From assembly GCA_029265125.1 (NCBI GenBank), contig JAJUJX010000017.1, positions 1 to 56,567 on the forward strand: DNA of 56,567 nucleotides, read 5' to 3'. Position 1 is the first letter of the stretch. Each line of letters starts with the position of its first letter. Under the pieces are notes generated by a model that was given only the letters and a program-made list of their open reading frames with translations, was not told where the DNA came from and ran no database searches. Below, one piece after another: positions 7,797 through 16,795 of the stretch. Both the position numbers and the translations under genes were made by a program. This DNA comes from Tolumonas sp008015085 (GTDB lineage Bacteria > Pseudomonadota > Gammaproteobacteria > Enterobacterales > Aeromonadaceae).

Positions 7797-8993
7797 TTAG
7801 ATATCCAATAACAATCTGGTTGGGTCTTCCAGTAATGATTTAACATGCACGAGGAACCCGACTGATTCTCGGCCGTCGATGATACGGTGATCATACGAGA
7901 GAGCCAAGTACATCATTGGAAGTATTACCACCTGACCATCTACTGCCATAGGGCGTTCCTGAATCTTATGCATTCCGAGGATCGCACTCTGCGGAGGATT
8001 AATGATAGGCGTAGACATCAGTGAACCAAACACACCGCCATTCGTGATAGTAAAGGTACCGCCAGTTAAATCATCGACGGATAACTTGCCATCACGAGCT
8101 TTATCGGCCAGCAGTTTGATCCCCTTTTCGATTTCTGCCAGTGACAACTCATCACAATTGCGCAAAACCGGTGTCACCAGACCACGCTCTGTCGATACTG
8201 CAATGCTGATGTCGAAGTAATTATGATAAAGAATATCATTTGCATCAAGAGATGCATTAATTTCCGGGTATCGTTTTAGAGCTTCGCACACGGCCTTGAC
8301 ATAAAACGACATGAAACCCAGCTTGATACCGTGTCGTTTTTCAAATTGATCCTGATATTTGCTGCGAATTTGCATGATGGGTTGCATATTGACCTCGTTA
8401 AAGGTCGTCAGCATGGCCGTGGTATTTTTCGCCTCCAGCAGACGCTCTGCGATTCGTTTGCGCAAACGGGTCATCGGTACACGTTTTTCTTCTCTGCCAC
8501 TGACTTGCGGGGCAACGTAAGCGGGCTCGGAGACAGGTTCAGCTGCTGTTGTCAGCTGTTCATTACGTTTATTCTGAACATGAACCAGCACATCCTGCCG
8601 GGTTAAACGGCCATCACGGCCAGACCCATGCAATGTCGATGGATCAACCTCTTCCTCCGCCAGAATACGACGAACTGATGGTGTCAATATATCGCTGGCA
8701 CTTCCCGAATCATCGGATACAACTACTTTCTCTGTTGTTTCTTCACCACTGGCCGTGCCTTCCTGTAATTCAGCCAGGAGCTGCTTGGCCTGTACTGTAC
8801 TGCCAGTTTCAAACAGGATATTACCGACAATACCATCCTGAGGAGCCGGCACTTCCAGTACTACTTTGTCTGTTTCCAGATCCACCAGCAATTCACCAGC
8901 TTTTATCTGCTCACCAACTTTCTTATGCCAGGTACCCACGGTTGCATCAGAAACAGATTCAGGAAGATCCGGTACCAGTATTTGCATAGTCAT
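7797..8993 (-). CDS. sucB: Dihydrolipoyllysine succinyltransferase, E2 of 2-oxoglutarate dehydrogenase
   Basis: It forms the core of the 2-oxoglutarate dehydrogenase complex and transfers the succinyl group from lipoate to CoA. Domains in order: the lipoyl domain with the modified lysine in ETDKVVLEVP (K43), a linker, the E1/E3-binding domain (about 108-143, TPSVRRILAEEEVDPSTLHG) and the catalytic domain ending in DHRIIDGRESV, with H369 and D373. The length of 398 is typical. The ATG at 8993 has AAGGA eight bases upstream; a second ATG two codons later is possible. It starts 12 bases after sucA. The E3 gene lpd is not in this window. Confidence 0.96.
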   Translation of the reverse strand: MTMQILVPDLPESVSDATVGTWHKKVGEQIKAGELLVDLETDKVVLEVPAPQDGIVGNILFETGSTVQAKQLLAELQEGTASGEETTEKVVVSDDSGSASDILTPSVRRILAEEEVDPSTLHGSGRDGRLTRQDVLVHVQNKRNEQLTTAAEPVSEPAYVAPQVSGREEKRVPMTRLRKRIAERLLEAKNTTAMLTTFNEVNMQPIMQIRSKYQDQFEKRHGIKLGFMSFYVKAVCEALKRYPEINASLDANDILYHNYFDISIAVSTERGLVTPVLRNCDELSLAEIEKGIKLLADKARDGKLSVDDLTGGTFTITNGGVFGSLMSTPIINPPQSAILGMHKIQERPMAVDGQVVILPMMYLALSYDHRIIDGRESVGFLVHVKSLLEDPTRLLLDI

Positions 8994-9005
8994 GAATGTA
9001 TCCTT

Positions 9006-11816
9006 TTATTCTATAGTCAGAGCTTCTTCTACTAATGCTTTTTGTTGCTGTAAGTGCAGCGACATATACCCGACGGCTGGTGCTGCAGATGCCGGACGGC
9101 CAACATAATTGAGATAAACCTTATCAGGGATTACTCGTTTCATTCGATGCTGACAGTTATACCAGGCGCCCTGATTTTTCGGCTCTTCCTGACACCAGAC
9201 GAAATCAGTGACATGCTGATAATCTTGCATGATCACCTTCAGCTCTTCTTCCGGGAAAGGATAAAGCTGCTCAATACGAATAATAGCAACTTCTTTATTA
9301 TCCGCTTTACGGCGAGCTTCCAATAAATCGTAATAGACCTTACCGGAACACATAACAACACGTCGTACATTGTCAGGTGGAATAGAATCAACTTCCGCAA
9401 TCGCATTCTGGAAACGCCCTTCAGCCAGTTCCTGCAATGAAGAGACTGCCAGCGGATGGCGCAGTAAGGATTTCGGTGTGAAAACAACCAGCGGCCGACG
9501 CATCGGGCGTAACATTTGTCGGCGGATCAGGTGATAGATCTGAGCCGGAGTAGTCGGCATGCAGACTTGCATATTGTGCTGCGCGCACAGTTGCAGATAC
9601 CGTTCAGGCCGTCCGGATGAATGTTCAGCTCCCTGCCCTTCATAACCATGAGGCAAAAGCAGTACCAGCCCACACAAACGACCCCATTTTTGTTCACCGG
9701 ATGACAGGAATTGATCAATCACAACCTGAGCACCATTCGCAAAATCACCAAACTGAGCTTCCCATATAGTCAGGCCGTCGGGTGTGGCCGTAGCATAGCC
9801 ATATTCAAAAGCAAGAACGGCTTCTTCTGACAGTACTGAGTCATACACCCTGAAAGAAGCCTGGTCAGGAGCTAAATGCATTAGCGGGGTATAGGTAGAA
9901 GCATCATTCTGATTATGTAATACCGCATGCCGATGGAAAAACGTGCCACGACCAGAATCCTGTCCAGTCAGACGCACCGGATAACCACTGGTCAGCAGTG
10001 ACGCATAAGCTAAGTTTTCAGCAAATCCCCAGTCGGCCATTTTTTCCGCCCGGCTCATCAGCAGACGATCTTCATATATCTTCTGCACACGGGATTGCAG
10101 CACATGGGTTTCCGGATAGCGGCACATTTTTTCTGCCAGCACAGTCAGCTGATCCAGTGGATACATAGCATCAAACTGTTCTTGCCAGTCATGCCCAAGG
10201 AAACGAGTCCAGTTCTGATGATTTTCAGACATAGGACGCCATTCCTTCAGTACACATTCGCCCCTATCCAGTGCCTGCCTGTAATCAGTGACCATCTGGT
10301 CGGCATCTTTATCCTCAATAATGCCCTCTTTAATAAGCTGGTCAGCATAAATCTGCCGGGTAGTCGGATGCTGGCGAATTTTCTGATACATCAGTGGTTG
10401 TGTGGCTGTCGGCTCATCAGCTTCGTTGTGGCCGTTCCGGCGGTAACAAACCAGATCAATCACCACATCACGGTGGAAGGTATTACGAAAATCCAGCGCC
10501 ATTTTCGTCACCCAGAGTACCGCTTCGGGGTGGTCGGCATTTACATGGAAGATCGGCGCCTGCACCATCTTTGCAATATCCGTACAGTAGCGGGTTGACC
10601 GGGTATCTTTGGCGTTCGAGGTAGTAAAACCAATCTGATTATTAATGACGATGCGCACGGTACCACCAACTCCGAAACCACGCGTTTGCGACATATTGAA
10701 TGTCTCAGCAACGACGCCTTGTCCGGCGATTGCAGAGTCACCATGGATCGTAATCGGCAGCACCTTACTGAACTCATTATCGTGAAGCCGTTCCATGCGA
10801 GCTCTGACGGAGCCAATGACAACAGGATTAACAATTTCCAGATGTGACGGGTTAAACGCCAGTGCTAAATGCACATTGCCGCCATCAGTGACAAAATCTG
10901 ACGAAAAACCCATGTGATATTTCACATCACCGGTGCCCCATGCCTCACCATGGTGTCCGGCAAATTGATCAAATAGCTCTTTCGGACGTTTACCCAATAC
11001 GTTTACCAGCATGGTTAACCGGCCGCGGTGTGCCATTCCCAGCACAACCTCTTTATAACCATTGGTTCCAGCCTGACGAATGAGGGATTTCACCATCGGA
11101 ATTAAAACATCCCCGCCCTCCAGCGAGAAACGCTTTGCTCCGGGAAATTTCGCCCCCAGATAGCGCTCCAGCCCTTCAGCTGCTGTCAGCTCCTCCAAAG
11201 CCTGTCTTTTTATTGCCTCCGGCCAGACCGGCTGACCTTCAACAGGTTCCATCCTCTCCTGGATCCAGCGTTTTTCCAGCTGAGATGTCATATGCATGAA
11301 CTCTGCACCAACCACACCACAGTAGGTTTTGCGTAGCGATTCCAGTAAATGACGTAATGTCATTTGCTCTTGTCCACCACCACCGAGATAACTGCCGATA
11401 TGAAATTCACGGTCGAGATCAGTCGCTTCCAGTTGATAAAAAGAAAGCTCCAGTTCAGGAATAACCGGATTAGACATTAACCCTAACGGATCAAGCTGAG
11501 CATATTGATGACCTGCGTACCGGTAAGCGTTAATCAGCTGTAATACATGAAATTGTTTCTGATCCAGACAACTACCAGAGCCTGTAGCTGCATTGCGCTT
11601 CGGTTGCATTGCTTGCTGGCGTAATTGCTCACGGATTGCGGCGTGCGGCCGTTCATTTGTTTGCGGGGCACCTAATTCGGCAAAGCAGCGTTGCCATTCC
11701 AGAGATACCGAACCAGGATCGGCCAGATATGACTCATAAAGATCTTCAACATACGCGCTATTAGCCAGGAAGGAAGAGCGGATCCAGGTAACAATGGCAT
11801 CTTCATGCATATTCAT
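9006..11816 (-). CDS. sucA: 2-oxoglutarate dehydrogenase E1 component
   Basis: This thiamine diphosphate enzyme decarboxylates 2-oxoglutarate and passes the succinyl group to SucB. The 936 residues match the family (E. coli 933). Seen in order are the N-terminal SFLANSAYVEDLYESYLADP, GMAHRGRLTMLVNVLGK, HGDSAIAGQGVVAET, NNQIGFTTSN in the cofactor region, and the transketolase-like C-terminal half with EYGYATATPDGLTIWEAQFG. The ATG follows AAAGGAAACCAA. It is the first gene of the leftward sucABCD operon. Upstream, instead of sdhCDAB, is a 518-base gap and divergent gltA. Confidence 0.97.
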   Translation of the reverse strand: MNMHEDAIVTWIRSSFLANSAYVEDLYESYLADPGSVSLEWQRCFAELGAPQTNERPHAAIREQLRQQAMQPKRNAATGSGSCLDQKQFHVLQLINAYRYAGHQYAQLDPLGLMSNPVIPELELSFYQLEATDLDREFHIGSYLGGGGQEQMTLRHLLESLRKTYCGVVGAEFMHMTSQLEKRWIQERMEPVEGQPVWPEAIKRQALEELTAAEGLERYLGAKFPGAKRFSLEGGDVLIPMVKSLIRQAGTNGYKEVVLGMAHRGRLTMLVNVLGKRPKELFDQFAGHHGEAWGTGDVKYHMGFSSDFVTDGGNVHLALAFNPSHLEIVNPVVIGSVRARMERLHDNEFSKVLPITIHGDSAIAGQGVVAETFNMSQTRGFGVGGTVRIVINNQIGFTTSNAKDTRSTRYCTDIAKMVQAPIFHVNADHPEAVLWVTKMALDFRNTFHRDVVIDLVCYRRNGHNEADEPTATQPLMYQKIRQHPTTRQIYADQLIKEGIIEDKDADQMVTDYRQALDRGECVLKEWRPMSENHQNWTRFLGHDWQEQFDAMYPLDQLTVLAEKMCRYPETHVLQSRVQKIYEDRLLMSRAEKMADWGFAENLAYASLLTSGYPVRLTGQDSGRGTFFHRHAVLHNQNDASTYTPLMHLAPDQASFRVYDSVLSEEAVLAFEYGYATATPDGLTIWEAQFGDFANGAQVVIDQFLSSGEQKWGRLCGLVLLLPHGYEGQGAEHSSGRPERYLQLCAQHNMQVCMPTTPAQIYHLIRRQMLRPMRRPLVVFTPKSLLRHPLAVSSLQELAEGRFQNAIAEVDSIPPDNVRRVVMCSGKVYYDLLEARRKADNKEVAIIRIEQLYPFPEEELKVIMQDYQHVTDFVWCQEEPKNQGAWYNCQHRMKRVIPDKVYLNYVGRPASAAPAVGYMSLHLQQQKALVEEALTIE

Positions 11817-11932
11817 TTGGTTTCCTTTACCGAAACTTTTCCGGATACTTCTGCCATCTGCTGACCCAAACGTTGTTATAGGTAAAATGGCATCACAGCT
11901 ATCGGAATCAAAATATTTCTTTTATATACAAC

Positions 11933-11960
11933 ATATTAGAATTATCTGTGATAGTTACAA
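11933..11960 (-). promoter_or_regulatory. Candidate promoter of sucABCD
   Basis: Reading leftward, TTGTAA (from 11960) and TAATAT (11938-11933) are separated by 16 bases, with transcription starting about 110 bases before the sucA start. This is a consensus match by eye only. Confidence 0.45.
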
Positions 11961-12090
11961 TAATCATAGAATGATTTTTGCGGTTGCTCCGTAGAAATAC
12001 TACCGGTTCTAAAGATTTTCACTACCGCAACTACACTGATAGAAAACAGCACCTACAGTATATTCAGTCAATCCAATTCATTACAAAAAT

Positions 12091-12107
12091 TTAACATTAG
12101 TTAAACA
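12091..12107 (-). promoter_or_regulatory. ArcA-like direct repeat
   Basis: On the minus strand TGTTTAACTAATGTTAA has two TGTTAA-type elements 11 bases apart, the arrangement of ArcA boxes. ArcA represses TCA cycle genes under low oxygen in enterobacteria, so the location is sensible. Binding is inferred. Confidence 0.45.
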
Positions 12108-12108
12108 T

Positions 12109-12152
12109 AAATGTATGAACTGACCATTCAATCTGTGACCATTCATACATTT
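12109..12152. repeat. Inverted repeat enclosing a tandem 10-base repeat
   Basis: AAATGTATGAA (12109-12119) and its exact inverse TTCATACATTT (12142-12152) flank two direct copies of TGACCATTCA (12121-12130 and 12136-12145) with a 15-base period. The layout looks like a compound operator. I do not recognise the regulator. Confidence 0.6.
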
Positions 12153-12223
12153 AGCTGCCGTTAGCAAATTGACAAAGCACTACCGGATAGTTGAAATTAG
12201 TGTGATGCAATGACGATTTTTCA

Positions 12224-12252
12224 TTGCTATCAATCGCATTAGCGTTTATACG
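12224..12252 (+). promoter_or_regulatory. Probable gltA promoter
   Basis: TTGCTA (12224-12229) and TATACG (12247-12252) are spaced by 17 bases; the leader to the ATG at 12335 would be about 75 bases. Confidence 0.5.
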
Positions 12253-12334
12253 AACTATAAAGGAACAATAAGAGATTTTTTGCGCGCTAATTGCTCAAAA
12301 AACGCTTTCACTTTAATTGCAAAGGAGACTTGCT

Positions 12335-13627
12335 ATGGCTGATAAAGTAGCCACACTGCACATCCCCGGTCAGGAACCGATCGAGCTGCCAATTCTGTCC
12401 GGAACTGAAGGTCCGGAGGTAATCGATGTCCGCGCATTAGGGGCGCATGGCTATTTCACGTATGATCCAGGTTTCCTGTCTACCGCATCCTGTACCTCTA
12501 AGCTCACTTACATTGATGGTGATGCAGGTATTCTGTTGTATCGCGGTTATCCCATTGCAGAGCTGGCAAAAGACTCCAACTATCTGGAAGTCTGTTATCT
12601 GCTGCTGAATGGCGAACTGCCCAACAAAGAGCAGTATGACAAATTCCGCTATACCGTCACTCGCCATACCATGGTGCATGAACAGATCACGTCACTGTTT
12701 AAAGCGTTTCGTCGTGACTCTCATCCGATGGCGGTCATGTGTGGGGTTGCGGGTGCCTTATCTGCGTTCTACCACGACGAACTGGACATCAGCCATGAAC
12801 AGCACCGAGAAGTGGCTGCATACCGTCTGATTTCCAAAATGCCGACTCTGGCAGCGATGTCCTATAAATACTCAATGGGACAGCCGTTTATCTATCCACG
12901 CAACGATCTAAGCTATGCAGGTAACTTCCTGCACATGATGTTTGCTGTACCGTGTGAAGAATATCGTGTGAACCCGGTTATCGAACGCGCTATGGACATC
13001 ATCTTTGTTCTGCATGCTGATCATGAACAGAACGCATCAACCTCCAGCGTCCGTCTGGCCGGATCTTCGGGTGCTAACCCGTTCGCGTGTATCGCTGCGG
13101 GGATCGCTTCCCTGTGGGGACCAGCTCACGGTGGCGCTAACGAAGCTTGTCTGAAGATGCTGCAGGAAATCGGTTCTGTAGATCGGATCCCGCATTTCGT
13201 CGCACGCGCCAAAGATAAGAATGATCCGTTCCGTCTGATGGGTTTTGGGCATCGCGTCTATCGTAATTATGACCCACGTGCTGTAGTCATGCGTGATACC
13301 TGCCATGCCGTGTTGAAAGAGCTGAATATCAGCGACCACCCTCTGTTAGATGTTGCCATGGAGCTGGAGCGCATTGCGCTATCCGATCCGTATTTCATTG
13401 AGAAGAAGCTGTACCCGAACGTTGACTTCTACTCAGGAATTATTCTGAATGCGATCGGTATTCCGACTTCGATGTTTACCGTTATTTTTGCACTGTCTCG
13501 TACTATAGGCTGGATCTCGCATTGGCTGGAAATGCAGGCCGATCCGGCAAGCAAGATTGGCCGCCCACGCCAACTCTACACTGGCGCACCAACCCGTACA
13601 GTGTTGCCAATCAACATGCGTAAATAA
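12335..13627 (+). CDS. gltA: Citrate synthase
   Basis: It condenses oxaloacetate and acetyl-CoA to citrate, the entry step of the TCA cycle. The ATG at 12335 follows AAGGAG; a TTG-type start six codons earlier lacks this. The resulting 430 residues match the hexameric, NADH-sensitive type of gammaproteobacteria (E. coli 427). Catalytic residues are visible: H265 (GPAHGGANEA), H306 (GFGHRVYRNYDPRA) and D364 (NVDFYSG). C207, the counterpart of the cysteine linked to NADH inhibition in E. coli, is kept. It is monocistronic with a strong terminator, divergent from sucABCD. Confidence 0.96.
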   Translation: MADKVATLHIPGQEPIELPILSGTEGPEVIDVRALGAHGYFTYDPGFLSTASCTSKLTYIDGDAGILLYRGYPIAELAKDSNYLEVCYLLLNGELPNKEQYDKFRYTVTRHTMVHEQITSLFKAFRRDSHPMAVMCGVAGALSAFYHDELDISHEQHREVAAYRLISKMPTLAAMSYKYSMGQPFIYPRNDLSYAGNFLHMMFAVPCEEYRVNPVIERAMDIIFVLHADHEQNASTSSVRLAGSSGANPFACIAAGIASLWGPAHGGANEACLKMLQEIGSVDRIPHFVARAKDKNDPFRLMGFGHRVYRNYDPRAVVMRDTCHAVLKELNISDHPLLDVAMELERIALSDPYFIEKKLYPNVDFYSGIILNAIGIPTSMFTVIFALSRTIGWISHWLEMQADPASKIGRPRQLYTGAPTRTVLPINMRK

Positions 13628-13650
13628 TCTCTTCATTAATCAAATGTAAT

Positions 13651-13684
13651 AAAGGGCAGCCTGTTGTTGGCTGCCCTTTTATTT
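13651..13684 (+). terminator. Rho-independent terminator of gltA
   Basis: AAAGGGCAGCC (13651-13661) pairs with GGCTGCCCTTT (13669-13679), followed by TATTTTC. It may also serve the convergent fbp gene. Confidence 0.85.
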
Positions 13685-13699
13685 TCTGATGGCTATCTT

Positions 13700-14719
13700 T
13701 TATTCCGCTGATTCGGTGTATTGCGCGACATACTCTTCCAGTTTATCGACCATAAAGCGCGAACCCACGTAAAACGGAGTACGCTGATGCAATTCTTCCG
13801 GTGACAGATTCAGGATGCGAGAACGGCCAGTTGAGGCTTTACCACCAGCCTGTTCTGCAATAAAAGCTATCGGATTGCATTCATACAGCAAACGCAGTTT
13901 GCCTTTAGGTGAGTTTGTACCTGACGGATACATGTAAATACCGCCTTTGAGCAGATTTCGGTGAAAATCAGCCACCAGCGAACCAATATAGCGTGAGGTG
14001 TAAGGCCGTTTTTCCTGTTCATCAACAGCCTGACAATATTTAATATAATGCTTCACGCCCAGTGGAAACTTCAGATAGTGCCCTTCGTTAACCGAATAAC
14101 AGTATCCTTGGTCAGGAATGCGGATATCCGGATGTGACAAACAGAAATAGCCAATCGAAGGATCAAGAGTGAACCCGTTTACACCCTGTCCAGTGGTATA
14201 AACCAGCATAGTGGACGAACCGTAAATGACATACCCAGCAGCAACCTGACGGTGGCCCGGTTGCAGAAAATCCGCCAATGTTACTGGCTGATCGGCTGGT
14301 GTGATCCGGCGATATATTGAGAAAATAGTGCCAACCGACACATTCACATCAATATTCGACGAACCATCCAGCGGATCAATCAGCACGACATATTTTGACT
14401 TTTTACCATTGATCGGATCAAACGCAACAAATTCATCCTCTTCTTCTGAGGCCAGACCACACACTTCACCACGCACTGCTAATGCATCTTTGAATTTCTC
14501 ATTCGCAAACCAATCCAGCTTCTGCTGCTCCTCACCCTGCACATTGGCCCGTCCCATAGCACCGAGAATATCACTTAACCCAGCCTGATTAATTTCCCTG
14601 TTTACAATCTTGGCGGCAAGGCTGATTGATGCCAACAGCGAACTCAGTTCACCAGATGCATGTGGAAAATCCGCTTGTTTCTTGATGATGAACTCACTGA
14701 GCGTCGTCCCTATCGTCAT
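13700..14719 (-). CDS. fbp: Fructose-1,6-bisphosphatase class 1
   Basis: It hydrolyses fructose-1,6-bisphosphate to fructose-6-phosphate in gluconeogenesis. The metal-binding signature DPLDGSSNIDVNVSVGTIFS sits around residues 115-134, and the C-terminal GGKASTGRSRILNL segment of the substrate site is present. The length of 339 is close to E. coli Fbp (332). It stands alone, convergent with gltA and separated from kdsB by about 170 bases holding the kdsB terminator. Confidence 0.95.
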   Translation of the reverse strand: MTIGTTLSEFIIKKQADFPHASGELSSLLASISLAAKIVNREINQAGLSDILGAMGRANVQGEEQQKLDWFANEKFKDALAVRGEVCGLASEEEDEFVAFDPINGKKSKYVVLIDPLDGSSNIDVNVSVGTIFSIYRRITPADQPVTLADFLQPGHRQVAAGYVIYGSSTMLVYTTGQGVNGFTLDPSIGYFCLSHPDIRIPDQGYCYSVNEGHYLKFPLGVKHYIKYCQAVDEQEKRPYTSRYIGSLVADFHRNLLKGGIYMYPSGTNSPKGKLRLLYECNPIAFIAEQAGGKASTGRSRILNLSPEELHQRTPFYVGSRFMVDKLEEYVAQYTESAE

Positions 14720-14833
14720 ACTGCAATCCTTAAAAATAGTACCTGTATATTTTGTTTTCGCAATGTTACGCTTAGTTACAAAAAATACAAATAGATTTTA
14801 GAGAATCGATTCAGCAGTAGCTGGTGAGCATAA

Positions 14834-14861
14834 AAAAGCCAGAGAACATACTCTGGCTTTT
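14834..14861 (-). terminator. Terminator of the msbA-lpxK-ycaR-kdsB transcript
   Basis: AAAAGCCAGAG (14834-14844) pairs with CTCTGGCTTTT (14851-14861). On the minus strand the stem is followed by TTTTTTATG, giving a U-tract after kdsB. Confidence 0.8.
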
Positions 14862-14893
14862 AACATTTGATACTAATTTAACTATTAAAGTAA

Positions 14894-15646
14894 TTAATTT
14901 TTTGCCAGATAACAGCGAACTTTTTCTAAATCGTCAGCCGTATCAACCCCTGCCGGAGGTGTTTCAGCAGCAACTGCCACATGGATTTTTTCACTGTGCC
15001 ACAGCACTCTCAGCTGCTCCAGCGATTCGATTTGTTCCAGTGGGCTGACAGGCCAGCTAACATACTGACTAATAAAACCGGCTCGATAGGCATAGATACC
15101 GATATGGCGTAAGAACGAATGCCTCCACTGCTTAGGTTCCTGCGCAAAACCATCACGATCCCACGGGATGGTTGCACGACTGAAATACAAGGCGTAGCCT
15201 TGCTTGTCCATCACAACTTTTACCGCATTCGGATTAAAAAGTTCATGCTCATCTTCAATCGCTACGGCTAATGTTGCCATCGGAGCACTGGTGTGAGCCA
15301 GATTCTCAGCTACCTGAGCAATAATTGCCGGAGGGATCAGCGGTTCATCACCCTGAACATTGACAATGATCGTATCTGGCGCAAAAGCATATTTTTCACA
15401 AACTTCAGCTAACCGCTCAGTACCAGACTGGTGATGAGATGCTGTCATACAGACATCAACTCCCAGATTTGCAACAGCCGCGGCTACTTTTTCATTATCA
15501 ACGGCAACAATAACCTGACTGGCTCCCGCCTGTTTTGCCCGTTCAACAACCCAAGCAATCATCGGACGACCATGAATATCTGCCAACGGCTTACCTGGTA
15601 AGCGGGTTGATTGATAACGAGCAGGAATAACAACGACAAAACTCAT
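14894..15646 (-). CDS. kdsB: CMP-KDO synthetase (3-deoxy-manno-octulosonate cytidylyltransferase)
   Basis: It activates KDO with CTP for addition to lipid A in the LPS inner core. The 250-residue protein begins MSFVVVIPARYQSTRLPGKP, the nucleotide-binding signature, and carries NVQGDEPLI (about 98-106) and the substrate-contacting TIPWDRDG. The start overlaps the ycaR stop by four bases. It is the last gene of the LPS supply cluster. Confidence 0.96.
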   Translation of the reverse strand: MSFVVVIPARYQSTRLPGKPLADIHGRPMIAWVVERAKQAGASQVIVAVDNEKVAAAVANLGVDVCMTASHHQSGTERLAEVCEKYAFAPDTIIVNVQGDEPLIPPAIIAQVAENLAHTSAPMATLAVAIEDEHELFNPNAVKVVMDKQGYALYFSRATIPWDRDGFAQEPKQWRHSFLRHIGIYAYRAGFISQYVSWPVSPLEQIESLEQLRVLWHSEKIHVAVAAETPPAGVDTADDLEKVRCYLAKN

Positions 15647-15831
15647 GATTTAAGCTCTTCTTCAGTCAGAGGACGAGCCCGGTTTTCCAACAATACCGGG
15701 ATATCATCTTCCACCGGATAGGCAAGTTTATCGGCCCGGCAAACCAGCTCTGAGCGATCTTTATCGTAATTGAGCTTTCCCTTACAGACAGGACAAGCCA
15801 CAATTTCCAGTAATTTATAATCCAGCGCCAT
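15643..15831 (-). CDS. ycaR: Trm112-family small zinc-type protein YcaR
   Basis: A 62-residue protein of the UPF0434/Trm112 family. The motif CPVCKGKL (13-20) and the later C31 recall a zinc knuckle, though the second CxxC pair is incomplete as usual for bacterial members. Eukaryotic Trm112 activates methyltransferases; the role of bacterial YcaR is not established to my knowledge. It overlaps both lpxK (17 bases) and kdsB (4 bases), so it is co-translated with LPS genes, as in E. coli. Confidence 0.9.
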   Translation of the reverse strand: MALDYKLLEIVACPVCKGKLNYDKDRSELVCRADKLAYPVEDDIPVLLENRARPLTEEELKS

Positions 15832-16795
15832 GTTTCAGCTCCTTTAGTTGAGCAAGTAATCTGGCAGCAAAGCCGTCAGGTAACTGAGCGGTAACAGGAA
15901 GATACCACCAGTTATCCAGAGCAAAATGACGGCACTTTACTGCATCTTTTTCAGTCATGATCAGTGGCCGCTTTGCAAACCGCTGTCGTAACTCTTCGGC
16001 ATTAAAATCCTGATGATCGGCATACGCCACTTGCTGGTTTAACGCATATCCTTGCTGTAGCAATGCATTGAAAAAACGAGGAGGGTGCCCGATGCCTGCC
16101 ATTGCATCCACCGCACCAGTAACAACAGCGACACGACCGGTTTTTACATTACATAACGGAGCTGGCTGCAATGTCATTTGAATTTCATCAGGGCGGGCTT
16201 GTCCGCCATTACAAATCACCGCCATCACATTTCGCATGCGGGAGGCGGTTTCTCGCAATGGTCCCATTGGCATCAGCCAGCCATTGCCCAGACGACGAAC
16301 CCCATCCATCACAACCAGTTCAATATCCCGCTGCAACGCATAGTGTTGCAAGCCATCGTCACAGACAATAATGTCCACTCCAGCCTGTTCCAGCAATAAT
16401 TGAACCGCCTCTGCCCGTTTAGGCGCCACCGCAACAGGACACCCGCAACGCTGATAAATCAGCAGTGGTTCATCACCGGATTCAGCCGCAGTACTCAGAG
16501 GCGTCAGCATATACGGATAATGGGGTGCTTTGCCGCCATATCCCCGGCTAACCACTCCTGGTTTATAGCCTGCTTTTGTCAGCAATTCGACAAGCCATAG
16601 CACTACCGGAGTTTTCCCATTACCACCAACAGTAATATTCCCAACAACAATTACCGGAGCTGAAGCACGGTAACTCGGTAATATTCCTTTTTTATAGGCA
16701 TAACGCCGCATGGATGTGATCAACGCAAATAACATCGCAAAAGGTGCAAATAACCAGTTAAGCCAACTACGCCGATACCACAATAGTTCTATCAT
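15815..16795 (-). CDS. lpxK: Tetraacyldisaccharide 4'-kinase
   Basis: It phosphorylates the lipid A precursor at the 4' position at the inner membrane. The 326-residue protein has an N-terminal hydrophobic anchor (about 12-30), the P-loop VGNITVGGNGKTP (about 52-64) and DDGLQHYALQRD in the catalytic region. It overlaps the msbA stop by four bases and ycaR by 17, so the three genes form one translational unit. Confidence 0.95.
   Translation of the reverse strand: MIELLWYRRSWLNWLFAPFAMLFALITSMRRYAYKKGILPSYRASAPVIVVGNITVGGNGKTPVVLWLVELLTKAGYKPGVVSRGYGGKAPHYPYMLTPLSTAAESGDEPLLIYQRCGCPVAVAPKRAEAVQLLLEQAGVDIIVCDDGLQHYALQRDIELVVMDGVRRLGNGWLMPMGPLRETASRMRNVMAVICNGGQARPDEIQMTLQPAPLCNVKTGRVAVVTGAVDAMAGIGHPPRFFNALLQQGYALNQQVAYADHQDFNAEELRQRFAKRPLIMTEKDAVKCRHFALDNWWYLPVTAQLPDGFAARLLAQLKELKHGAGL

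Larger units (their letters stand above)
11817..12334. promoter_or_regulatory. Divergent sucA/gltA control region, 518 bases
   Basis: No gene is supported here; short open frames lack ribosome binding sites and similarity. The region holds a leftward promoter candidate (11933-11960), a rightward gltA promoter (12224-12252), an ArcA-like direct repeat (12091-12107), and a compact cluster of an 11-base inverted repeat enclosing two copies of TGACCATTCA (12109-12152). Its size suggests several regulators act on the TCA genes here. Confidence 0.6.
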
